Of a stretch of 64,000 bases of DNA, positions 11,085 through 28,087 are shown piece by piece. The DNA is from Leptospira weilii serovar Ranarum str. ICFT (GTDB lineage: Bacteria > Spirochaetota > Leptospiria > Leptospirales > Leptospiraceae), in assembly GCF_000332415.1 (NCBI RefSeq), contig NZ_AOHC02000014.1:1-64000 (forward strand), read 5' to 3'. Both the position numbers and the translations under genes were made by a program. Position 1 is the stretch's first letter; each line of letters opens with the position of its first letter. The notes below the pieces were generated by a model. The model made no database searches. It was not told the DNA's origin and saw only the letters and a program-made list of their open reading frames with translations.

Positions 11085-11999
11085 ATGAGTAAAATGGCTG
11101 ATTCCGAACATTATCCGGTCCGGGTCAACAAATTTAACATCCGGCATTTCTATCTATGGTTCCGAGCATTGCCCGGTTCGGGAAAAGATTTATTTCTACT
11201 TTCTTTTGCAGCCTTAGACGTTCTCCTACTTTTGATTTACAATTCTTATAAGGAAATTCTTCCGAAAGAACTCTACGCCTATGTAATCGGTTTCGATTTT
11301 TTTGTTTTAGTGATTTGGGTGATGGAACTCGTCACTAAGTTTAGAAAATCCAAAACACCCGGAAACTACTTCTCGATGAATTGGTATGAAATCGTGGGAG
11401 TGATTCCGTTTTATTTTTTGCGTCCTTTTCTTTTGTTGAGAGGAATAAAAATCCTGATCGCATTCTACAAGTTAGGTCAATCCGGACAAAACTTAAGCGA
11501 TATCGTTACGAGAGAAATCACATTCCGATTCCGTGATGTGATCGTGGATACGATTGCGGACGCGGTATTTTTACATTCTTTGGAAAGAGTGGAAGAAGTT
11601 ATGATTCGTCTCGACTACAGTCGACTCGCTAAAAAAGCATTCGAACTTCACCAGGATGAGTTCAACGCCAAAGTAAACGAATCTCTTCAATCCAAATTTT
11701 TATTGGGAGAATTGTCCAGAATTCCTTTTATGGGAGAAGTTTCCAAACGACTGGGAGAGGATATCAGTTCTATGATTACGGAGGTTTTGGAAAACGAGGT
11801 CACCGGTGAAATCATGAAACAAGTCACCGAAGCCATTTTGAAAGAGATGGCGAATCACGTAAAAAAACTTCCCATCGAAAGGATCACAAGGCCCTTGGAA
11901 ACGGAAAGGGCTCCAATCAAACCGCAGTCGGAAAACAAATTTGAAAAAGAAAATCCGACGATCCCTTCCGAAGAAAAACCTTTTTCGAATTTGTTTTAA
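11085..11999 (+). CDS. Ion-channel-like membrane protein without a visible pore
   Basis: 304 residues. Hydrophobic segments at about 38-52, 66-85 and 105-135, with NWYEIVGVIPF and the following LRPFLLLRGIKIL, resemble the S2-S4 part of voltage-gated channel-type proteins. No selectivity-filter sequence (such as TVGYG) is seen. The C-terminal half is soluble, helical and ends in a charged low-complexity tail. It may be a sensor-only protein or a Leptospira-specific membrane protein. The ribosome site GGGGAG precedes the ATG. It is divergent from the NYN operon across 63 bases. Confidence 0.6.
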   Translation: MSKMADSEHYPVRVNKFNIRHFYLWFRALPGSGKDLFLLSFAALDVLLLLIYNSYKEILPKELYAYVIGFDFFVLVIWVMELVTKFRKSKTPGNYFSMNWYEIVGVIPFYFLRPFLLLRGIKILIAFYKLGQSGQNLSDIVTREITFRFRDVIVDTIADAVFLHSLERVEEVMIRLDYSRLAKKAFELHQDEFNAKVNESLQSKFLLGELSRIPFMGEVSKRLGEDISSMITEVLENEVTGEIMKQVTEAILKEMANHVKKLPIERITRPLETERAPIKPQSENKFEKENPTIPSEEKPFSNLF

Positions 12000-12261
12000 A
12001 CGTCTCAAAAATCATCTAAACTCGATAAGATTTTATACTTTCTTAACGTGAGTTCGGGCTAAAAAAGATAGGGCGATCAAAAGCAGAAATTTTTGTGGGA
12101 GATCCGGCAGATTTATCTTGAGATCCAAGTACATATGCGTAAGGTTATGGCCCACGTTTTTTACGTTTGCCGTTCGCGCTAACTGGAGTTTTGGATTTTA
12201 TTCCGGGAGTTCTATAAAAAACACTTGCGATTCGATTTCGAACGTTTAAAATTTTAAAGGC

Positions 12262-12764
<503 letters not shown>

Positions 12765-12886
12765 TCGTTTGGTGGTTCGGTTTCGGACCGCGACAAAGCC
12801 GATTTTCCCGCTCGACTGCAAATGCAGGTCGATCGTCGGTACATTATGCGAGTTCAATATAACCAATGCGAAAGCGATTGAAGCGA

Positions 12887-12949
12887 GATCAACAAATTGG
12901 GAACGACAAAAAAATTTCGTTTTTAGAGCGATCTATCAATTTGTTGATC
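12887..12949. repeat. 13-bp perfect inverted repeat with 37-base spacer
   Basis: GATCAACAAATTG at 12887-12899 and its exact complement at 12937-12949. The spacer holds a smaller possible stem (AACGA...TCGTT). It is too widely spaced for a simple operator and could be the end structure of a short mobile repeat or an RNA fold. Confidence 0.6.
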
Positions 12950-12966
12950 CAAGCGGAAAGCGCGGT

Positions 12967-13003
12967 CCATCCCCTTTTTTTCCGTAAGAAAAAAAGGGGA
13001 TGG
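12967..13003. terminator. Strong 15-bp hairpin with internal T and A tracts
   Basis: CCATCCCCTTTTTTT at 12967-12981 pairs perfectly with 12989-13003, with a 7-base loop. The T tract sits inside the stem rather than after it, so termination could work either way. It separates the Mpo1-like gene from tetR. Confidence 0.6.
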
Positions 13004-13079
13004 ATTCGCCCAAACGTTCTCCACGAATTTACGTTCGATATAAGTTATCAAGAAATAGAAAAATACCCGGGGAAATCCG

Positions 13080-13658
13080 ATGCCTAAGATAGTAAATCAT
13101 GAAAAGTACAAAACGGAGATCCTATCCAAGTGCGTGGATATTCTTGCAAGAAGGGGATATTCCGCGGTTTCGATGAGGGAGATCGCGACCGAACTGGACG
13201 TTTCCACGGGAACTTTGTATCACTACTTTGCTACAAAAGAAGATATATTTAAGGAATTGATAAAGTTCGTCTTACACAGGGATATCGAAGAATTACAACT
13301 TTACTCCAAAGGAAATCCGGGACAAACCCTTGAAACCAGAGTCGAGTCCCTGTTTCAAATGGTCCGAATTCGGGAAGCTTACTTTCAAAATCTCTTATAT
13401 ATTATTTGCGACGTTTCCCGATTGAAAAATCACGAGGAGGAAAAACTGCTGATCGCAGACGCGATGAAAGAATACGTCAACATCATTGCAAAACATCTCG
13501 GTGTTACAAATCCTTCTTTAAATCGAATCTTAATCAGCGTGATTTTAGGAACCGTGGTTCAAAGGATTGTGGACGGAGACTCGATCGACCTTTCGGATAT
13601 TTCCGAAATCATCAAGGACTTTCTGTCGATCCTTCTTTCCAACTCCTTCACGTTTTGA
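13080..13658 (+). CDS. TetR-family transcriptional regulator
   Basis: 192 residues. The N-terminal helix-turn-helix is clear: RRGYSAVSMREIATELDVS, then TGTLYHYFATKEDIF (about residues 25-56). The C-terminal two thirds are the helical ligand-binding and dimer domain, typical length. The ligand and targets are unknown. It converges on glpD with 2 bases between the stops and no visible terminator, so transcriptional interference with glpD is possible. The nearest lipid-metabolism genes (glpD and the alkyl-DHAP synthase) are candidate targets, by position only. Confidence 0.9.
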   Translation: MPKIVNHEKYKTEILSKCVDILARRGYSAVSMREIATELDVSTGTLYHYFATKEDIFKELIKFVLHRDIEELQLYSKGNPGQTLETRVESLFQMVRIREAYFQNLLYIICDVSRLKNHEEEKLLIADAMKEYVNIIAKHLGVTNPSLNRILISVILGTVVQRIVDGDSIDLSDISEIIKDFLSILLSNSFTF

Positions 13659-13660
13659 CT

Positions 13661-15307
<1,647 letters not shown>

Positions 15308-15525
15308 AACGATCTCGGTTTTTTAAAAAGAAAACTTTCTAAAAGAATTTAAAAGAATCGAATTCTTCCGATTCTAGAAAGTAGAACCGGAAAAATTCAA
15401 TCATTGGATCGTAGGATATCGATTCTCGCGATTTGTTTCAAAATCTAACCTTTCTTTTGAAAAAAGTCGAAGGTTAGGAAACGCCGTTACCGTTTACATC
15501 TTATCATCGGAGATATTCAAAAATT

Positions 15526-17217
<1,692 letters not shown>

Positions 17218-17628
17218 GTTTGTTGCGAACTTTCGAGGTTACTCTTTTAAAAAATGTTTCAAACGTAAACTCGCACACTTTTAAAACAAAATAAGTTTTT
17301 TTGAATGTCCCCGTTTAACCGTTCGAGGTCTTCAGGGCCGGTTGCAAATATTTTTTCAAGGACGACTACTTTGTCGGAACGATCAAAAACTCGTTGATTT
17401 CCGGATTGACTTGTATTGTAGGATCCGGACAAAGCCCGACTGAATTGGCAAAAAGAAACGGGGCATCTTCCGGATCTTTTCAAAAATAAGGTACTGAAAT
17501 CCAAAGAAGAGATCCTAACGTTTTATTAAAACTCAATTTAAAAAAACGAAACTTCAAACCGATATCCACAAAAAAAAGCCGGGTTTAAAAAACCGGCCTC
17601 GCTCTATTCTTCTTTTCTAAATTAGAAA
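17218..17628. other. Intergenic, probably decayed sequence
   Basis: 411 bases between converging genes. Open frames on either strand lack starts with ribosome sites or family features. Only the terminator at 17570-17597 could be assigned. Confidence 0.5.
17570..17597 (-). terminator. Rho-independent terminator of the crotonase gene
   Basis: On the minus strand a GCCGG-type stem (GCCGGTTT / AAACCCGGC with one bulge) is followed by a run of eight T. It lies 31 bases after the stop of the crotonase-family gene. Confidence 0.8.
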
Positions 17629-18396
17629 TTACTGAAATACGGGTCTTCTTTTTTCGAGAATGGATTTCATTCCTTCCTGACCGTTTCCGGAAAACACCGC
17701 TTCGGAAAGAAGTTTGACGTCTCTCTCCGCGTTGTGTTGAACAAAAATCCGAACCGGATCTCTGAGAGAAACCTTAATTCCGGTTACGGAACCGATCGCC
17801 ATATCTTTAAACTGATCGCAGTATTTGCGAGCGCGCACCATCAGGTCTTCCGCGGAAGACGCGACCTCGTCGATGAGTTTTATATCCAGAGCTTCTTCCG
17901 CTTTGAGGCCCTTACCCGAATACAAAAGATCGCGGGCCTTAGTGATTCCCACGGTCTCTTTGAGCATAAAACCCGCAACGGATGGAAAGTTGATTCCGAT
18001 CTGAGATTCGGGAAATCCGAGTCTTCCTTTTTTTTCCACCATGATCCTATAATCGCAAAAAATGGCGTAAACAGCGCCCAAGCCCATCGCATGTCCGTTC
18101 ATCGCGCAAACGATCGGCCTTTCCAAAAAAAGAAGTTTGGAAGCGGTGTCCAATGCGAGACGCAGAACGTCCTGAATTTGTTCCAAAGTTTTTCCGACAA
18201 AGATGTCCGGATTGAATCCGTTTGAGAAAAACTTTTCGTTCTTAGAAGTGAAAATTACCGCCTTGATCGTCGGATCTTTTGCAATCGCGTCCAACTTCGC
18301 GGAAATCGTTTTGAAAAAATCTCCGTTCAGAGAATTCACTTCGTTGGTTTCAATGTAGAGTTCCAGAATATGATTGTTTCTAATTTCGGAAAGCAT
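17629..18396 (-). CDS. Crotonase-family enoyl-CoA hydratase/isomerase
   Basis: 255 residues from ATG 18396, chosen because AGGAG lies just upstream; a 14-residue longer frame has no ribosome site. The crotonase fold is shown by FFSNGFNPD and NGHAMGLGAVYAIFCDYRI (oxyanion hole) and LGFPESQIGINFP. Hydratases need two glutamates. Here the second (Glu in FPESQIG) is present, but the first, in the family sequence GGGCELA, is Tyr (GLGAVYA). One-Glu members usually act as delta3,delta2-enoyl-CoA isomerases, so isomerase activity is more likely than hydration. Confidence 0.82.
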   Translation of the reverse strand: MLSEIRNNHILELYIETNEVNSLNGDFFKTISAKLDAIAKDPTIKAVIFTSKNEKFFSNGFNPDIFVGKTLEQIQDVLRLALDTASKLLFLERPIVCAMNGHAMGLGAVYAIFCDYRIMVEKKGRLGFPESQIGINFPSVAGFMLKETVGITKARDLLYSGKGLKAEEALDIKLIDEVASSAEDLMVRARKYCDQFKDMAIGSVTGIKVSLRDPVRIFVQHNAERDVKLLSEAVFSGNGQEGMKSILEKRRPVFQ

Positions 18397-18532
18397 CTTG
18401 GCTCCTATTACTTTCAATTGAATTAAAATTCGTTTCACGAATATCGAAAAAACGAAAATTCGGCGGTTTGTGTGTTTTGGATTCTTCCAAATTGAGGAAT
18501 CAAACCAGGGTGTAAACCTCGATCTGGATCGT

Positions 18533-19321
<789 letters not shown>

Positions 19322-19336
19322 AACCGTTCGTTCTTT

Positions 19337-21358
<2,022 letters not shown>

Positions 21359-21492
21359 TCCGGTAACGGGACAGATATGAATAGAATGTTCCATTTGTCG
21401 GGAACCATCTTGTCTATAGGTCCGGAATTTCATTCTGCAACCGATCCATCCAGGAGTCGAATCAATTTTCCAATGCCTACGAGTTCGAAACT

Positions 21493-23875
<2,383 letters not shown>

Positions 23876-24103
23876 AATCGGATGCGAACGGTCATGCCAT
23901 CCACGAATCGATTTTTTTCCGGAATGATCCTACAAATCCGATTCCGGAGGTATTTAGTTAGTGAACCGAATCCGATCTTTTTAAATCGATTTATAAATGG
24001 GAGCGATATAAAACAAAATGATAAATATTCTTTTTAGTATGGACGCACGGACCCCGTTTCGATTTAGAATTTCGCATCAAAAAAAAATAAGGATTTTCCA
24101 AAA

Positions 24104-24892
24104 ATGTATATTATAAAAACATTGTACTCCATTCGATTTTTCATTTTGCTTTTTCCTATTTGTATTCTCGCAAACTGTGGCATCGGGTTCTATCAAAAAA
24201 ACGCCATTAATATGCCTATCAGATCGACCTCGTCGGATTATCGCGGAAGTTCGACAACGGAAATGGAATTTTTACGCATCAACATCATCGACGGACAAGT
24301 GGAAACTCTCTATGGAATGAATGTAGGAATAGCCAATACGGTAAAGGACGGTATGGTGGGATTACAAGCGGGACTTTACAACGAAGTTTCCGGAACCGCA
24401 GCCGGAATTCAAGTAGGAATCGTAAATAGTAATACGAACGGAATCTTCGGTATTCAGATAGGAGGCATCAATTCAGGCCGTTCTTTTACTCGAGGAAGTA
24501 AATCGGGAAATTTAGGAATCGGAATCTCAGCGGGTGCGGTTAACTTCGCTACTTTTGGAGTGAATGTGGCGTTATTCAATTTCGGAGTCGGCCTCAATGT
24601 CGGAGTCGCAAATTACGGTGCCGGGGCCAGTATCGGAATCGTAAATTACGGTAGCGGGTTTAAACTAGGAATCCTAAATGTAGATGAGGAACGCCGCGAC
24701 GGATTCTTGAATATAGGGGTAATCAATCTGGGTAGACAAGGTTCGGGAATTCAAATCGGAATTATTAACTACTGCCCCAACGATACGATTCCGATCATGA
24801 TCCTTGCGAATTACTGTTCAAAGTCTTCTCCTGAAAAAGTTAAATCAAAAACACCGCCGAATACGGATTCGGCGGCTGAATCCGAAAAATAA
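24104..24892 (+). CDS. Gly/Asn-repeat lipoprotein, paralogue A
   Basis: 262 residues. Signal peptide with lipobox LANC (Cys25), then the family leader (TEMEFLRINIIDGQVETLYGMNVGIAN), then repeats of the form G-x-x-(V/L/I)-G-(I/V)-x-N such as GLNVGVANYGA, GASIGIVNYGS and GFKLGILN at 11-residue spacing. The regular small/hydrophobic alternation suggests a beta-helix or other solenoid displayed on the membrane. It ends with the family cap: NYCPNDTIPIMILANYC plus a charged tail. I do not recognise a function. It is the first of five related units in the cluster to 28725; the promoter probably lies in 23990-24100. Confidence 0.8.
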   Translation: MYIIKTLYSIRFFILLFPICILANCGIGFYQKNAINMPIRSTSSDYRGSSTTEMEFLRINIIDGQVETLYGMNVGIANTVKDGMVGLQAGLYNEVSGTAAGIQVGIVNSNTNGIFGIQIGGINSGRSFTRGSKSGNLGIGISAGAVNFATFGVNVALFNFGVGLNVGVANYGAGASIGIVNYGSGFKLGILNVDEERRDGFLNIGVINLGRQGSGIQIGIINYCPNDTIPIMILANYCSKSSPEKVKSKTPPNTDSAAESEK

Positions 24893-24984
24893 ATACGACT
24901 CATTCATTATATTCAAAAATCATGATTTAATAAATGATACTTTGTATACGCCGATCAAAATTTGAAATAGTTTCATCAAATTCG

Positions 24985-25132
24985 AATAGGATCGAAGTTC
25001 GGATCGGAATTAGCGCCCAGATCGGCTGGATCAATTTCATCGACTCCGATCAATCTGTGACACAATTCGGTCTTCTCAACTTTTGTAAGAGAAACATTGT
25101 TCGTAATGATCGGATTCAATTTTTGCAAATGA
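24985..25132 (+). pseudogene. Remnant of a Gly/Asn-repeat lipoprotein gene (C-terminal end)
   Basis: One frame reads AQIGWINFIDSD and then TQFGLLNFCKRN, matching the end of paralogue B (LEFGLLNFCGKG). After a frameshift near 25095 the next frame continues FVMIGFNFCK and stops at 25130-25132, matching PVMIGFNYCK of B. Only this 3' tail survives, with no signal peptide. It is therefore a decayed fifth copy between A and B, showing past duplication and loss. Confidence 0.75.
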
Positions 25133-25285
25133 CTGTAATTCCCAAAATTATCTTAGACAATCGAATATTCGGAAAATAGTTTTTGACTCAAATTTTCCAC
25201 TTCCGAAATCCTTGATTCGTATTAAAACGGAATTGACAGTTCGTTTTATTTTATCTAAAGTGCCACTCACCCATTCATTTATACC

Positions 25286-26173
25286 ATGAAAATCAATCTC
25301 AAACAAAACACGAAAGCGTTTCTTGTCTTGTGCGGAATCTTGATGTTGAATTGCGGTTTTGCACTAACCCCACGAATTACAACACGTCTTCCTCCGAAAA
25401 CGGAAACCGAAGTACTTCGATTCAATCTTCTTTACGGAACACTTCAAAATCTGATCGGTTTAAATTTAGGAATCGTTAATACGGTAGAAAATCGAATGAT
25501 CGGGAGTCAAGTCGGGATTGTAAATCTCTCGAACCGAGATACTTACGGCGCTCAAGTTTCGATCTACAATTCAAGCAAAGATCTAATGATCGGCGGCCAA
25601 GTTGGAGTCGTAAACGCTTCCGAGGGAAATACGTACGGAACACAAGTCTCTATCTACAATTCAAGTCGAGATCGTATGGTTGGCGCTCAGGTAGGACTTG
25701 TAAACACTTCCGAAGGAAGTACATACGGAGCACAAATCGCTCTCATCAACAGCGCGAAAGATAAAGGAGCCGGAATTCAAGCGGGCCTTGTAAATTATTC
25801 CGTAGGGGATTCTAAAGGACTACAAGCGGGTCTCGTCAACATCGGGCAACAAAGATCGGGATTCGATCTTACGATCGGAGCGGGTAACTTTCAAACCAAA
25901 GGGTTAATGATCGGAGCCCTGAATTCAGGCTCGGAGGGTGTCAACGTAGGAATCATGAACGAAAAAGGAAGCGGTTTCAATCTCGGAGCCTTGAACATTC
26001 AAGGAAACGGAATCAACATAGGAGTCTTGAACGGAGGAACGGGAATTCATATCGGTTTGATCAACGCTTCGGGAGAAGAAGATACGGACGAGCCCACTTT
26101 GGAATTCGGGCTTCTCAATTTCTGCGGGAAAGGATTATTTCCCGTAATGATCGGATTCAACTATTGCAAATAA
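25286..26173 (+). CDS. Gly/Asn-repeat lipoprotein, paralogue B
   Basis: 295 residues. Lipobox LMLNC (Cys23), leader TETEVLRFNLLYG. Residues from about 70 to 190 are seven units of exactly 15 residues (GSQVGIVNLSNRDTY, GAQVSIYNSSKDLMI, GGQVGVVNASEGNTY and so on); odd and even units alternate, giving a 30-residue super-repeat. The C-terminal part switches to 11-residue units (GFNLGALNIQG, GINIGVLN). It ends with the two-cysteine cap LLNFCGKGLFPVMIGFNYCK. Two bases separate it from paralogue C, so they share a transcript. Surface-exposed solenoid lipoprotein is the inference; function unknown. Confidence 0.82.
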   Translation: MKINLKQNTKAFLVLCGILMLNCGFALTPRITTRLPPKTETEVLRFNLLYGTLQNLIGLNLGIVNTVENRMIGSQVGIVNLSNRDTYGAQVSIYNSSKDLMIGGQVGVVNASEGNTYGTQVSIYNSSRDRMVGAQVGLVNTSEGSTYGAQIALINSAKDKGAGIQAGLVNYSVGDSKGLQAGLVNIGQQRSGFDLTIGAGNFQTKGLMIGALNSGSEGVNVGIMNEKGSGFNLGALNIQGNGINIGVLNGGTGIHIGLINASGEEDTDEPTLEFGLLNFCGKGLFPVMIGFNYCK

Positions 26174-26175
26174 CC

Positions 26176-27135
26176 ATGAAACATAATCATTCTTTAATAT
26201 TCAAAATCTCTTTTTCTCTTTTCGGAATCGTAGCATCTATTACGCCGCTTCTTAACTGCGGTGTAACCGGATTCAGCGGTTCCAAGTCGTTTGTACGAAT
26301 CCCAGTAAGATCCGAAACCGAAGTCTTTCACGTCAATCTTTCGACCGGTGAGGTGAAAAACTTATACGGAGTCCACGTCGGCTTCATCAACCTTGTAAAG
26401 GAAGACCACGTCGGAATCCAAGTCGGAGCCGCAAATAGTTCCGAAGGAAACACCTACGCAACTACACAAGTCGCATTGTACAATATTTCCAAAAAAACGG
26501 GTTTTGCCCTGCAAACGGGTGGAATGAACGAGGTGGAGGGCGGCGCTGGAATCCAAGTCGGACTTTATAACAAAGAAAAAAAAGGAATTTTCGCCCTCCA
26601 AACGGGCGTAGTGAATACCGCCGAATCCGGCGCCGGAATTCAACTGGGGATTTATAACGAAGAAGCCGAAGGATTTTTTACCGTCCAGGCGGGCGGAGTA
26701 AATTCGGTGGGAGAAAGTAAAACCGGAATTCAATTAGGAATTTATAATGCAAAATCAAAACCGGGTATATATTTAACCTTAGGCGGAGTGAATAACGGCG
26801 GGGGTGGAATCACACTCGGAGTCATCAATTCCAGCGGAGGCAACGGACTGAACGCGGGGGTTTTGTACAATTCGGGCGGCATAGGAGTCAACATCGGAGC
26901 GATCAATCGAGGAAAGGGAGTTAATGTAGGACTTTTCAACCGAGGAACCGGGTTCAACGTTGGAGTCGTCAATAAAGGAACGGGGTTCAGTGTCGGAGCG
27001 GTAAATGTCGGAGGCGGTTTCAGCCTCGGAGCGATCAATATCGGAACGCTTGGAAACTTTCAAATCGGAGCCATCAATATCTGTCCGGACGGGGTTTTTC
27101 CGATATCGATTCTTATCAATTATTGTTACAAATGA
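26176..27135 (+). CDS. Gly/Asn-repeat lipoprotein, paralogue C
   Basis: 319 residues from ATG 26176 (a TTG 12 bases earlier lies inside gene B and is less likely). Lipobox PLLNC (Cys28), leader SETEVFHVNLSTGEVKNLYG. The middle has 14/15-residue units (GIQVGLYNKEKKGIF, ALQTGVVNTAESGA); the last third is five perfect 11-residue units, then the cap INICPDGVFPISILINYCYK. Its stop overlaps the start of the next lipoprotein gene (ATGA), so the two are translationally coupled. Codon and base use look like the neighbours. Function unknown. Confidence 0.82.
   Translation: MKHNHSLIFKISFSLFGIVASITPLLNCGVTGFSGSKSFVRIPVRSETEVFHVNLSTGEVKNLYGVHVGFINLVKEDHVGIQVGAANSSEGNTYATTQVALYNISKKTGFALQTGGMNEVEGGAGIQVGLYNKEKKGIFALQTGVVNTAESGAGIQLGIYNEEAEGFFTVQAGGVNSVGESKTGIQLGIYNAKSKPGIYLTLGGVNNGGGGITLGVINSSGGNGLNAGVLYNSGGIGVNIGAINRGKGVNVGLFNRGTGFNVGVVNKGTGFSVGAVNVGGGFSLGAINIGTLGNFQIGAINICPDGVFPISILINYCYK
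26884..27048 (+). repeat. Five 33-bp coding repeats encoding 11-residue units
   Basis: Inside paralogue C. The units read GVNIGAINRGK, GVNVGLFNRGT, GFNVGVVNKGT, GFSVGAVNVGG and GFSLGAINIGT. Gly1, Gly5 and Asn8 are invariant, and positions 4, 6 and 7 are mostly hydrophobic. The strict length with codon-level divergence suggests an old, structurally constrained repeat rather than a recent slippage product. Confidence 0.85.
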
Positions 27136-28055
27136 TTCTTTTTCAAAAAAAATCCGTTCTTTTATTACTGTGTATTTCCCTTACGTTTCTTTCGGCGGTC
27201 TTTTGCATGAGACAAACGAAATCCGAAGAGAAAATCGATTTTTCAAAACTCGTTCCTCACAAAACGATCGAGATGGATATCGACAAACAAGCTCAAGTCG
27301 AATTCAGTTCCGTTCCGGATAAAAAAAATCAAAGTAAAAGTACGGAAACGAAAGTTCCCCCGACTCTCGTCGGTATTTTATCCCCTTCGTTGGAATCCAA
27401 TACTTTGGTCGTTCCGCCGAATACCAAATTCATCCTGTCCCTGAACGCTTATTGTTTAAAATCATCGGGAGCCGGTCCGCATAAGGAGGAGCCTTACCGA
27501 GTCATTCGAGTGGATGAACGTAATGAAATTCGAAAACTTATAAATAGTATGTGGGGCCAATGTAATTCCAGATCGGAGGTGCAATCACTTGCCTGGAATA
27601 TTACAAATGGTGTTCCGCATAACGTGCTTCCTCCGTCTCAAAAACAAATGCTCGGTTTATCGGGACTTTTTAAAGTTGTGGAAGACATTCCGCTTGTGGG
27701 ATTCGGAACAAAAATCATTAGCGCTCCTATCTCCCTTGCTCAAAATGTATTCGTCTATACCCTTGACAACTTCGCTTCCATAGAATCGGAGATCATGAAC
27801 CGCAAGTCTACATACCAGATACCTGTAAAACCGGAGCCGAGTCAACACGGTCCGTTCTTAATCGAAGTATTGAAAACGAATAGTTTTTCCGGAGTTCTGA
27901 TTTCGGTTTATAATTATACGACGGAACCGGCTAAATTTCAGGCTTACGAATTTCAATTGATGCCGGAACGAAAGGACGTCCAACCCTTAGCCATAGAACT
28001 TTCCAGAACGCTCGCCTGTAACTATAAAAAGACGACTCCGATCATTCAACGTTAG
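27132..28055 (+). CDS. Lipoprotein of unknown function inside the repeat-lipoprotein operon
   Basis: 307 residues from ATG 27132, which overlaps the stop of paralogue C (ATGA). An N-terminal signal segment ends in SAVFC (Cys25), an acceptable spirochaetal lipobox. The protein lacks the Gly/Asn repeats. It has a Ser/Lys-rich linker (about 50-75), the conserved-looking phrase VVPPNTKFILSLNAYCL and scattered cysteines in the mature part (AYCL, WGQC, LACN). I do not recognise the family. Tight coupling suggests that it is made in fixed ratio with the solenoid lipoproteins, perhaps as a partner or assembly factor. Confidence 0.7.
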   Translation: MILFQKKSVLLLLCISLTFLSAVFCMRQTKSEEKIDFSKLVPHKTIEMDIDKQAQVEFSSVPDKKNQSKSTETKVPPTLVGILSPSLESNTLVVPPNTKFILSLNAYCLKSSGAGPHKEEPYRVIRVDERNEIRKLINSMWGQCNSRSEVQSLAWNITNGVPHNVLPPSQKQMLGLSGLFKVVEDIPLVGFGTKIISAPISLAQNVFVYTLDNFASIESEIMNRKSTYQIPVKPEPSQHGPFLIEVLKTNSFSGVLISVYNYTTEPAKFQAYEFQLMPERKDVQPLAIELSRTLACNYKKTTPIIQR

Positions 28056-28087
28056 ATCATTTATAATTTCAGGAAATCGAAAAGACG

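Larger units (their letters stand above)
12765..13079. other. Intergenic region with two strong inverted repeats
   Basis: 315 bases between the Mpo1-like gene and tetR. Short open frames here have no coding features. It holds a 13-bp inverted repeat (12887-12949) and a terminator-like hairpin (12967-13003), described separately. The tetR promoter probably lies in 13004-13079. Confidence 0.55.

Noticed and set aside
12769..13087. Two small plus-strand open frames between the Mpo1-like gene and tetR
   Set aside because: They cross strong hairpins and have neither ribosome sites nor family features.
17259..17504. 81-residue minus-strand open frame in the 17.2-17.6 kb gap
   Set aside because: No start signal, signal peptide or family resemblance; probably chance.
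26742..27063. Long antisense open frames with proline- or serine-rich translations opposite paralogue C
   Set aside because: They mirror the Gly/Asn repeat codons on the other strand, have no ribosome sites and no family features. They are by-products of the repeats.
24104..27135. Repeat lipoproteins as PPE-MPTR proteins of mycobacterial type
   Set aside because: The Gly/Asn richness is superficially similar, but the period is 11 or 15 residues, there is no PPE domain, and these are signal-peptide lipoproteins.
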